DNA of 32,116 nucleotides from Bryobacterales bacterium. Lineage in GTDB: Bacteria; Acidobacteriota; Terriglobia; Bryobacterales; Bryobacteraceae. Shown piece after piece: positions 15,493 through 22,692 of this stretch. The stretch covers positions 1 through 32,116 of the forward strand of contig PMQB01000307.1 in assembly GCA_003169195.1 (NCBI GenBank). The letters run 5' to 3'. Numbering within the stretch: position 1 is the first letter of the stretch; each line of letters begins with the position of its first letter. Position numbers and translations under genes: made by a program. The notes under the pieces are model-generated. The model was not told where the DNA came from, did no database searches, and saw only the letters and a list, made by a program, of their open reading frames with translations.

Positions 15493-16362
15493 ATGTTTTC
15501 AATTATTGGCATGGTTGTCGTGATAGGCGCTATTATTGGCGGCTATCTGATGGAAAAAGGGAATCTGAAAGTGCTGGTTCAGCCGGCCGAACTGGTCATT
15601 ATTGGCGGGGCGGCGCTTGGTACGCTGCTTATCGCGAATCCGCTCCCTGTCGTAATCAAAATGATCAAGATGATTCTGGGTGTTTTGGGCGGCGACAAAT
15701 TCAGCAAGGCGCGCTACACCGACACTCTCAAAATGTTGAACGATCTTTTCTCACGGGGACGCAAGGGCGGCATTAGCAGCCTGGAACCGGATGTGGAAGC
15801 ACCCGATAAGAGTGAGGTTTTCAAGAAATACGACTTCATCATGAAAGACCATCACGTGCTGGATTTCATCTGCGACACGCTGCGTATGGCGATGACTGGA
15901 ACCGTATCGCATTTTGACCTGGACCAGATGATCGAGCTGGACCTGGAAGTGCACCATCACGAAGTCGGTGCGCCAATAGCGGCGCTATCGACTGTAGCCG
16001 ACGCTCTGCCTGGACTGGGAATTGTGGCAGCAGTTTTAGGTGTGGTGATCACCATGGGAGCGATCGGGGGCCCGCCCGCGGAAATTGGCCACAAAGTGGC
16101 GGCCGCACTCGTGGGAACCTTCCTCGGCATTCTTCTCTGCTATGGCTTCCTGGGCCCACTCGCCGGCATGATGACGAAGCTCAATGATTCCGAGGCGCAG
16201 TATTACAACTGCTTACGAACAGGACTCATTGCATTCGTGCGCGGTGCAGCTCCGATCCTCGCCGTTGAGTTCGCTCGCCGCTCGATTCCATCGGCGGTAC
16301 GCCCTTCGTTCAAAGAAATGGAAGCCGCCTGTAAGGGCGTGAAAGCCGAAGCAGGACACTAG
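15493..16362 (+). CDS. motA: MotA, flagellar stator proton-channel subunit
   Basis: 289 residues from ATG at 15493. With this start the functional residues fall at exactly the E. coli numbers: Arg90 (SRGR), Glu98 (SSLEPD), Pro173 (DALPGLG) and Pro222 (FLGPLAG). An in-frame GTG at 15430 would add 21 residues but lies before the likely promoter. Four membrane helices (about 2-20, 33-50, 170-190, 202-222) flank the cytoplasmic loop that touches FliG. MotA with MotB forms the ion channel that drives rotation. The next gene, motB, begins 18 bp downstream. Confidence 0.96.
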   Translation: MFSIIGMVVVIGAIIGGYLMEKGNLKVLVQPAELVIIGGAALGTLLIANPLPVVIKMIKMILGVLGGDKFSKARYTDTLKMLNDLFSRGRKGGISSLEPDVEAPDKSEVFKKYDFIMKDHHVLDFICDTLRMAMTGTVSHFDLDQMIELDLEVHHHEVGAPIAALSTVADALPGLGIVAAVLGVVITMGAIGGPPAEIGHKVAAALVGTFLGILLCYGFLGPLAGMMTKLNDSEAQYYNCLRTGLIAFVRGAAPILAVEFARRSIPSAVRPSFKEMEAACKGVKAEAGH

Positions 16363-16380
16363 CGCTCCGCTTCAAAACAT

Positions 16381-17373
16381 ATGTCAGCACCAGCAACTCC
16401 GCCCATCATCATCATCAAGAAAAAGGGAGGCCACGGCGGCCACCATGGAGGTGCATGGAAAGTCGCCTACGCCGATTTCGTCACGGCCATGATGGCGCTT
16501 TTTATCGTGCTTTGGCTACTCAGTAGCAGCGATGACGTAAAGAAAGCGGTTGCCGGCTATTTTCGTGATCCGAAAGGCCACGGCAAGATGTTGGGCAGCG
16601 CGATGGGTGGGAGCGGCGAGAGCTTGACAGTTTCCAAAAACACTATGTCCGCGCTCAAAGATAAGCTCGAACAGGCCATGAAACAGAGTCCCCAGTTTGA
16701 AAAACTAAAGGACTATGTCCAAATGACCGTCACAGGCGAAGGCTTGCGTATCGAGTTGCTCGAGACCGAGAAGGGCATGTTTTTCGCCACCGGACAGCCG
16801 GTGCCGACTGACACCGGACGCGAGCTGCTCATTAAATTGTCCGAGGAGTTGGGCAAGATGAAGAACTCGGTTTTGATCGAAGGTCATACCGATTCCAAAC
16901 AATATCAACAGGCCCAGTATTCAAATTGGGAATTATCGGCAGATCGGGCCAATTCCGCGCGCAAGATCATGCAGGAGAACGGTTTGCGGGCAGACCAAGT
17001 GACACAGGTACGCGGCTTTGCCGACCAACAGTTGCGCATCGCCGACAAGCCCGAAGATCCCTCCAATCGCCGGGTCTCGATCATCGTGCAGTATCCGGAA
17101 AACCCGGAGCCAGAACCCGAACCGGCCAAAGGTGGTAAGGAAGGCAAGGAAGGCGAAGGGGGCGGCGAAGGCAAATCAACGGAAGGCGAGAAAAAGCCTG
17201 AGGGCAAAGAAGCCGGCGCAGGGAAAGCGGCAGAGGGCAAACCGGCTGAGACAAAAACGGCGGAAAAATTGGCCGAAACGAAGCCCCCAGAAGCCAAGTC
17301 GAGTCAGGGCAAGCCAACTGAAACTAAACCAAATGAAAGCAAGCCCGCGGCCAAACCGGAAGCGAAAAAATAG
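16381..17373 (+). CDS. motB: MotB, flagellar stator anchoring subunit
   Basis: 330 residues. A basic His/Gly-rich N-terminus precedes the single membrane helix VAYADFVTAMMALFIVLWLL, whose ion-binding Asp is residue 32 as in E. coli. The OmpA-like peptidoglycan-binding domain follows (about 120-240) with VLIEGHTDSKQYQ, NWELSADRANSARKIM and RVSIIVQYP. Residues 241-330 form a low-complexity Lys/Glu/Pro/Ala tail with repeated EGK, AETK and KP units, not part of the conserved domain. MotB anchors the stator to the wall and couples ion flow to torque. In this tail the +2 frame is also open, which links it spuriously to the next gene. Confidence 0.95.
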   Translation: MSAPATPPIIIIKKKGGHGGHHGGAWKVAYADFVTAMMALFIVLWLLSSSDDVKKAVAGYFRDPKGHGKMLGSAMGGSGESLTVSKNTMSALKDKLEQAMKQSPQFEKLKDYVQMTVTGEGLRIELLETEKGMFFATGQPVPTDTGRELLIKLSEELGKMKNSVLIEGHTDSKQYQQAQYSNWELSADRANSARKIMQENGLRADQVTQVRGFADQQLRIADKPEDPSNRRVSIIVQYPENPEPEPEPAKGGKEGKEGEGGGEGKSTEGEKKPEGKEAGAGKAAEGKPAETKTAEKLAETKPPEAKSSQGKPTETKPNESKPAAKPEAKK

Positions 17374-17446
17374 TAGGGCGCACAAAAATACGCTCTACTT
17401 TTTGGACGAAGCTTTCGATAAAGCAACAGGTCCCGTTACCGTCATC

Positions 17447-18001
17447 ATGCAAACACTACTAGCCCAGGCAAGCAAGAGCACACCCAAAGAGATAGGGGTT
17501 GGTACAAACGAATGCCGTCTGGCCAAGCAAGGTGAGCGTTTGGTGGCGCGCGATGTCTTAGCAGATGTTGTGGTCACCATTCAGGTGCCGGCCGCTGGAT
17601 TCGCGGCAATGCTCCGTTTTAGCCCCCCGGCCGAAAGAGCAGTTTCGCGACAGCGGTTGCAGGCGCTCTGGAGCTTTGCCGATCAAGCGCTGGAATTGTT
17701 GTTCCAAAGCATCCATTCGATGGATATTCCCGAGGAGAACGTGACCGTCTCGGCTATCGGCGGCGGTGATTTACCTGGTGAGACATTCGGACGGGGAAAA
17801 CAGCTTGCCCTAGCCGTGCAGCGCAGCTTATGGAATCACGGCGTCATTCTTAACGGTAAGGATTTGGGAGGCGAGCAAAATCGTTTAATATGGCTTGAAT
17901 CGGCCAGTGGCCGACTCATCGTTCGTTCGAAGACTCCTGCCGTCGGTACTGCTGGAGAAATGCAATCTGCCGGAGAGATCCAACAGCATAAGGCATCTTA
18001 G
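17447..18001 (+). CDS. CheD-like protein lacking catalytic Cys and His
   Basis: 184 residues from ATG at 17447; TTG 17402 is possible and neither has a good ribosome site. The layout follows CheD (chemoreceptor glutamine deamidase): KEIGVGTNE near 14-22, a strand region ARDVLADVVVTIQVPAAGFAAMLRFSPP (34-61), the AIGGG turn (103-107), then GRGKQLALAVQRSLWNHGVIL, GKDLGGEQNRLIWL and SGRLIVRSK. Compared with T. maritima CheD as I remember it, the catalytic Cys of LGSC aligns with Asp40 and the catalytic His of MAH with Arg57, without gaps. Deamidase activity is therefore unlikely; a binding role, for instance to a CheC-type phosphatase or the stator, is inference. It lies 73 bp after motB. No cheA, cheB, cheC or cheR is in the window. 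Confidence 0.68.
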   Translation: MQTLLAQASKSTPKEIGVGTNECRLAKQGERLVARDVLADVVVTIQVPAAGFAAMLRFSPPAERAVSRQRLQALWSFADQALELLFQSIHSMDIPEENVTVSAIGGGDLPGETFGRGKQLALAVQRSLWNHGVILNGKDLGGEQNRLIWLESASGRLIVRSKTPAVGTAGEMQSAGEIQQHKAS

Positions 18002-18069
18002 CGGCTCATCGAACCTAAAAAGCTGCATTTTGCTCTCGGCTTTGCCGCATTTGCGACCGATATATATAC

Positions 18070-18942
18070 TTGACGTTCACTTGCTTAAGGCTCTGCGCCC
18101 TAGCGATCTTGTGTCTAACCACGATCGCCCGTTCGCAGTCTCCGTCTGTCGCGCCAACATCTTCAAAACGAAGCGACTCGCCGGGCTTAGCACCGCAGCT
18201 CACCGCCGAAAAAGCTCTCGAAGAAGCGCTGAAACAGCAACGCGCATCCCTCGAAATGCAACGGCAAGCGATTCACCGGCAATTGGGAGAAAAAGAAGAC
18301 AAAACGGAGCCTTCTCGACTAGCAGTTGAACAATTTATTGTGCCGTTTCCTTCGCGGGGCGAGCCCGATTGTCCCCCGCTCGAAACAGGCAAAATCAACG
18401 ACCTGGTTACAGCCGCCGCTCAGAAGCAATCTCTCGATCCCGCGCTCTTGCGTGCCGTTATGAAACAGGAGTCTGGCTTCAAACCCTGCGCGGTGTCAGT
18501 GAAAGGCGCCCAAGGCCTCATGCAATTGATGCCCGCCACTGCGCGCGAACTGCGAGTCAGCAATGTTTTTGATCCGGCACAGAATGTTCAGGGAGGCGCT
18601 TCTTATCTCAGGAAACTCTTAGACCGTTACAAAGGCGATCTACGTTTAGCGCTGGTTGGCTATAACGCCGGCCCGGGCAGAGCCGATCAGCGGGCAGGGA
18701 CGATGTATCCGCTGGAAACTCAGAACTATATCGCCAGCATCTTCTCAGATCTGGGGATTGATACGCCCGATGACGATAGCGTAAAGGAAGACCTAGCACC
18801 CTCAGATGTGGCAGAAGAGACCACACCGCCGCAGGCAGATCATCCGGATAATCCTGCCTTAGCTATCAAGCAGGAAATCAAGGTACCCGTTGCACCGTCG
18901 CTTGAACCGCAGGGTGGCAAACCGGACCCACCAAAAGACTAA
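18070..18942 (+). CDS. Secreted lytic transglycosylase (SLT domain)
   Basis: 290 residues if TTG 18070 is the start; there is no ATG or clear ribosome site, and a hydrophobic signal-like segment (CLRLCALAILCLTTIA) follows. Residues about 105-215 are a lytic transglycosylase domain: LDPALLRAVMKQESGFKPCAVS with catalytic Glu134, then GAQGLMQLMPATARELRV, AQNVQGGASYLRKLLDRY and ALVGYNAGPGRAD. A charged helix (45-80) lies before it and an acidic/Pro-rich tail after it. The enzyme cleaves the glycan strand of peptidoglycan. Its position after the stator genes, together with the stand-alone rod-binding FlgJ domain, suggests it is the wall-opening partner for the rod. Function in the flagellum is inference. 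Confidence 0.85.
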   Translation: MTFTCLRLCALAILCLTTIARSQSPSVAPTSSKRSDSPGLAPQLTAEKALEEALKQQRASLEMQRQAIHRQLGEKEDKTEPSRLAVEQFIVPFPSRGEPDCPPLETGKINDLVTAAAQKQSLDPALLRAVMKQESGFKPCAVSVKGAQGLMQLMPATARELRVSNVFDPAQNVQGGASYLRKLLDRYKGDLRLALVGYNAGPGRADQRAGTMYPLETQNYIASIFSDLGIDTPDDDSVKEDLAPSDVAEETTPPQADHPDNPALAIKQEIKVPVAPSLEPQGGKPDPPKD

Positions 18943-18957
18943 GGCAGCCCAATCAAG

Positions 18958-19518
18958 TCAATCCTCGTGCGGTTCATTCTGACAGATATATTCTTCCAGC
19001 AGAAAACCCACCGAGAAGAGAGTCGGGCCTTTCTGTCGACAGAAACGAATTTCGCCGAACGCCAACCCCTGGTCTAAATTGACACAGACCTTCGCTCCTC
19101 GCGACAAAGCCAAGGGCACCTCTATACCCATCCCAGACGGCGACATGTCTACGATCCTCACCGCCATTTCCGCTGTTGCGCCCGCGACCCGCAGCACCGC
19201 GCGAAGATCGATGGGAAGTCGCAGCTCCGAACGGACTTCGCCCAACTGCTCCGCAACCACTTTGACAGATAGGATGTAAATATTGGTGGCGCCTTGCTCG
19301 GCGGAGGACACTTCCACCTCTAACCGTTTGCCCTCGTGGGATAGTGCCAACTTTTGCCCTTTTTGCAGTTTCTCGGAGCAACTCAGCTCGAACAGCGATG
19401 GGCTCACCCTGCGTATACGTGCGGCAACGATTCGATTCGTTTTGTCGAGCACGTGCAGTTCGACGGGAATATCGAATCCTACTTGCGTTTCGTTCTCGGA
19501 TTCAGTAAATGTAAACAC
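18958..19518 (-). CDS. PilZ-domain c-di-GMP receptor protein
   Basis: 186 residues from GTG at 19518. The C-terminal half is a PilZ domain with both c-di-GMP binding motifs: RSELR at 96-100 (RxxxR) and DMSPSG at 124-129 ([DN]xSxxG). The N-terminal 90 residues form a strand-rich domain (DIPVELHVLDKTNRIVAARI) whose arrangement resembles the YcgR two-domain flagellar brake. A sigma-28-like promoter lies upstream. Position beside motA/motB makes a role in braking the motor or stator likely; that is inference. It converges on the transglycosylase with a 15-bp gap and no terminator. An in-frame ATG further upstream (19551) is cut off by TGA. Confidence 0.82.
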   Translation of the reverse strand: MFTFTESENETQVGFDIPVELHVLDKTNRIVAARIRRVSPSLFELSCSEKLQKGQKLALSHEGKRLEVEVSSAEQGATNIYILSVKVVAEQLGEVRSELRLPIDLRAVLRVAGATAEMAVRIVDMSPSGMGIEVPLALSRGAKVCVNLDQGLAFGEIRFCRQKGPTLFSVGFLLEEYICQNEPHED

Positions 19519-19520
19519 AG

Positions 19521-19530
19521 GTCAATTGAC
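19521..19530. promoter_or_regulatory. Palindrome GTCAATTGAC before the pilZ gene
   Basis: A perfect 10-bp palindrome sits just before the GTG start, inside the untranslated leader. It contains the TGA that ends the nine-codon upstream reading frame. It may be an operator; no regulator is known. Confidence 0.3.
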
Positions 19531-19559
19531 TAGTTGCAGTCGTGTCCGCATACTCTCGC

Positions 19560-19585
19560 TTATCGGACTATTCTGAAGCTTTTTA
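19560..19585 (-). promoter_or_regulatory. Sigma-28 (FliA)-like promoter for the pilZ gene
   Basis: On the minus strand TAAA (19585-19582), a 14-nt spacer and TCCGATAA (19567-19560) match the FliA consensus at 4 of 4 and 7 of 8 positions; the spacer is one base shorter than ideal. The -10 box is identical to that of motA. Confidence 0.52.
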
Positions 19586-19608
19586 AGATCGAACTGGGCT
19601 GCGAAACC

Positions 19609-21393
19609 CTATTTTGTAGGCTCCAAGCCGCGATGATTGCAGAACAGGAATTTCCCCCCGCTCGCTTTGACCTGATAAAGGTCGCTCACGGGCATGATTC
19701 CTGCGATCCTGGCTAACCCTGGCTTGTCCACCACGAAATAGTAGCGATCCGGGCCATGCCAGAGCCTCACAAAATCAGCGTCCTCGATGAAGACAGGGGC
19801 CGCGCCTGGAGCGTACGAACCATAAACCAAATTATTAAAGCGACCATTCAGAAGTAAAGCTTTGCGTTGGGTATAGAAGAAGAGCGAAGAGAATTCGTAG
19901 TAATGGTGATTGACAATAAGTTGACCCTCAGGCGCGGCTAACAGGGCATTCGCCAGCGGCCGCGACGACATATACGGGTCAAAAACCACAAGCGCGAGAC
20001 GAGCCGCATGAAAGAAGATCACCATCATGACCGCTGCTGAAAAATAGACTTGCTTACCTGAACTGCGAATCGTACCGATGCAGCCGATCAAAAACGCTAC
20101 GGCCGCCACCGCCAACGGAAGCCGGAGATAAGCGAAAGACTCGATAGTGAGATCCTCCATGTGGCCCAACGAGAGTTTATAGGCAGCAGGGTGGCTCGAG
20201 AGAGCGCTGGCAATGTCACCGGGCGCAGGCAAACCTCGAACGGATATCAGCAAGTACAAGACCACTGCCGCCGCTAAGCCCGAAATTGCACACAAAACCC
20301 GAGTGCCATTCCGAATCCACGAACCTCCCGCCACCACGGCGCAGCCTAACAGCAATGCAACCGCCGGATAGATGGGCATGGAATAGTATTCCTGTGTTGT
20401 GGAAAACGTAAAGAACACCATGACAAAGCCAATCCAACACAGCGCAAGCAGACGCGTCTTCCCTGCCCGGTCCAACGGTTTGTAACTGAGTTTGGCGATC
20501 GCCGGCAGATACACACTCCAAGGGAACAACCAGAGCAAATGAAACAGCCAGAACAGATGGCGCGGCACGGTGTCGTAATCACGCGGGTAGCGCATGTTCA
20601 AGAAGCGCAGCAGTTGCTCGTTTAAGAAGTAAAACCAAAAGAAACCGTGATACTCCCCGGGCGCACTGCGCATGGTGAAGACAAAATAGGGAGGATTATG
20701 AAGGGTTGCGAGAATGTGCCACGGCGCGGCAATGAGCAGCGCGATGGAGACTCCGGAAAAAGGGCGCAGCCGCCGCCACGTGCGCGCTGCAAAAAGCTGT
20801 TTTGTCAAGAAGAGATACACCAGCGCGGCGCCGATGGGGAAGACCACCGCAACCAGACTCTTCAGCAAAAGGCCCGTCCCCATGGAAGCCGCAAAAATCG
20901 CCGCCCACAGTCTGGGATTTGGTTCGTCATCTTCTAAAACGCGCAAAAATCCCCAAAGCGAAAGCGCAATGGTGAATGTAAGAATCACATCTGGAATCAA
21001 AATGCGCGTGAACAGAAAGAGCCCGATGCAGGTCGCAATCACCAGCCCCGCATAGAGAGCTTCGCGCGCTCCAAACGCCCAACGCGCAAATGCCGCAGTG
21101 AGCAATGCTAGGCCTACGCACGACAGCGCGATCGGCAAGCGCGCTATCCAATCGGCCACAGTGAACACCTTGAAAAACAAGGCGATCATCCAATACAATA
21201 AGGGCGACTTTTCGAGGTAGGCTACCCCGTCGAGTCTGGCCGTCACCCAATCGCCGGATGAAACCATATTCGCGGCAATCTGCGCCTGTACCGCGTCCAC
21301 GTCGTCCATCAGCGAGGGAGGCGAAATGATGCACCCCAAATACACAGCAGCCGCGAACAGTGCAACCAGCAGATAGACCTTGGGTTTCGACAA
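19609..21393 (-). CDS. ArnT/GT39-family membrane glycosyltransferase
   Basis: 594 residues with about a dozen hydrophobic segments. The ArnT/PMT signature is visible in the first periplasmic loop: DDVDAVQAQIAANMVSSGDW (30-49) with the catalytic-type acidic pair, then LEKSPLLYWMIALFFK (60-75). The later WHILATLHNPPYF and FFWFYFLNEQLLRFL segments also recall ArnT. Such enzymes move a sugar from a polyprenyl-phosphate donor onto lipid A or protein on the outer face of the inner membrane. Start is TTG 21393 with GGAGG about 14 nt upstream. It is divergent from a GT21 glycosyltransferase. The exact donor and acceptor cannot be read from sequence. Confidence 0.82.
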   Translation of the reverse strand: MSKPKVYLLVALFAAAVYLGCIISPPSLMDDVDAVQAQIAANMVSSGDWVTARLDGVAYLEKSPLLYWMIALFFKVFTVADWIARLPIALSCVGLALLTAAFARWAFGAREALYAGLVIATCIGLFLFTRILIPDVILTFTIALSLWGFLRVLEDDEPNPRLWAAIFAASMGTGLLLKSLVAVVFPIGAALVYLFLTKQLFAARTWRRLRPFSGVSIALLIAAPWHILATLHNPPYFVFTMRSAPGEYHGFFWFYFLNEQLLRFLNMRYPRDYDTVPRHLFWLFHLLWLFPWSVYLPAIAKLSYKPLDRAGKTRLLALCWIGFVMVFFTFSTTQEYYSMPIYPAVALLLGCAVVAGGSWIRNGTRVLCAISGLAAAVVLYLLISVRGLPAPGDIASALSSHPAAYKLSLGHMEDLTIESFAYLRLPLAVAAVAFLIGCIGTIRSSGKQVYFSAAVMMVIFFHAARLALVVFDPYMSSRPLANALLAAPEGQLIVNHHYYEFSSLFFYTQRKALLLNGRFNNLVYGSYAPGAAPVFIEDADFVRLWHGPDRYYFVVDKPGLARIAGIMPVSDLYQVKASGGKFLFCNHRGLEPTK

Positions 21394-21412
21394 AATTAAG
21401 CTTTTCCTCCGC

Positions 21413-21483
21413 TCCCCACAAAATAGCAGTTCAAGCCAACGAGGTAGTCTAACGTACCCGCGATGCTATTCTTGGTGTGGGGA
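21413..21483. repeat. Long-range inverted repeat between the divergent glycosyltransferases
   Basis: TCCCCACA (21413-21420) matches TGTGGGGA (21476-21483), and the adjacent AATAGC (21422-21427) matches GCTATT (21465-21470). The arms flank about 37 bp that must contain promoters for both genes. It may be an operator pair or a structured leader. Confidence 0.4.
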
Positions 21484-21528
21484 AAAGTAGTTTGGGCCGT
21501 TGGGGGTGCGAATGAAATTTGAGGATCA

Positions 21529-22677
21529 ATGCATCCATCTGCGATCACATACCTTGTGCTTGCTATCGCAAGCTTTCCTTTTATCTATTACTTGTTGGCA
21601 ATCTGGGGCGCTCTCCGATTCTTTGCCCACCCAAAAGTAAAACTAAATGGCTTCACGCCGCCTGTTAGCATTCTTAAACCTGTCCGCGGACTCGATCCCG
21701 ACGCGTACGAGAACTTTGCCAGTTTCTGCCGGCAAGACTATCCTGAATACGAAATCGTTTTCTGTGTGGGCGCGCCTGAAGATCCTTGCATGCCTGCCAT
21801 AGAACGTCTGCAGAAAGATTTTCCCAAGCAACATATTCGGGTATTGTTTGGCTCCGGGCGGGTGGCGGCAAACGACAAAGTGGCGAAGCTCGTGCGATTA
21901 GCGAACGAAGCACAGTTTGAGTATCTGGTGATCAACGACAGCGATGTGCGAGTCAAACCCGATTACTTGCGCAGCATCGTCGCACCATTGGAGAAACCTA
22001 CGGTTGGCGCAGTCACGTGCTTCTATGTCTCCATCGGAGAGCACAGCTTTATTGAGAATCTGCAAACCGCGGGGATGCTCTCCGATTTCTATGCGGGGCT
22101 CCTGGTGGCGCGTGAACTCGACGGTGTTAAGTTTGCGCTCGGTCCTACCATCGCCACAACGCGTACACGATTGGCTGGCTTTGGCGGCTATCAAACGATC
22201 GAGAACCGTCCGGGCGACGATCTTCTCGTCGGGCGCTTGATTGCGGAGCAAGGATACGAAGTCGTGTTATCGCGCTATGCCGTTGATACGGTTTCCGATT
22301 ATCAAACTCTCAGTGAACTGCTTCACAAGCGACTCCGCTGGTTGGTGGTCATGCGCCACATGCGGCCCGCTGGCCATTTGGGGCTGATCTTCACGCAAGG
22401 TCTGTTGTGGTGTATGGTGGCCGTACTGGTGCATCCCACATGGGCCACTGCCGCTGCTTACTTTGGTGTTTACGCTCTGCTGCGCATCACCATGACGTGG
22501 CTGATCGGAGGCTACGGCTTGAAGCAAGAGCACCTATGGCAAAAGATGCCCATCGTCTTCTGCTGGGATGCTTTCGCACTGGTTATGTGGTCAGCCAGTT
22601 TCCTGCGCAATACAATCCGCTGGCGGGGCGGGTCGTACTACATCCGCGGTGGCGAATTAGTTCCGAGCGGCGAATAG
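21529..22677 (+). CDS. GT21-type glycosyltransferase (HpnI / ceramide glucosyltransferase-like)
   Basis: 382 residues. An N-terminal membrane anchor (about 5-28) is followed by a GT-A domain: VSILKPVRGLDPDAYENFASFCRQDYPEYEI (46-76), the D1/D2 motif NDSDVRVKPDYL (136-147), GDDLLVGRL with the D3 acidic pair (230-231) and the (Q/R)xxRW-type motif KRLRW (267-271). Two or three C-terminal helices and WRGGSYYIRGGELV end it. This is the pattern of ceramide glucosyltransferases and of HpnI, which adds N-acetylglucosamine to bacteriohopanetetrol. Without other hpn genes the acceptor lipid is open. A GAGG ribosome site precedes ATG 21529. Confidence 0.85.
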   Translation: MHPSAITYLVLAIASFPFIYYLLAIWGALRFFAHPKVKLNGFTPPVSILKPVRGLDPDAYENFASFCRQDYPEYEIVFCVGAPEDPCMPAIERLQKDFPKQHIRVLFGSGRVAANDKVAKLVRLANEAQFEYLVINDSDVRVKPDYLRSIVAPLEKPTVGAVTCFYVSIGEHSFIENLQTAGMLSDFYAGLLVARELDGVKFALGPTIATTRTRLAGFGGYQTIENRPGDDLLVGRLIAEQGYEVVLSRYAVDTVSDYQTLSELLHKRLRWLVVMRHMRPAGHLGLIFTQGLLWCMVAVLVHPTWATAAAYFGVYALLRITMTWLIGGYGLKQEHLWQKMPIVFCWDAFALVMWSASFLRNTIRWRGGSYYIRGGELVPSGE

Positions 22678-22692
22678 CCGCTCCTGGCGTTT

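Noticed and set aside
17018-18001. A continuous 327-codon plus-strand frame covering the end of motB and the CheD-like gene.
   Set aside because: Its first part is the +2 reading of motB's repetitive Lys/Glu tail and has no protein-like pattern. The CheD-like similarity begins only after ATG 17447, so a fusion is not supported.
18056-18063. ACCGATAT before the transglycosylase gene as a sigma-28 -10 box.
   Set aside because: The position 15 nt upstream reads CGGC, so there is no -35 element, and the start codon lies too close.
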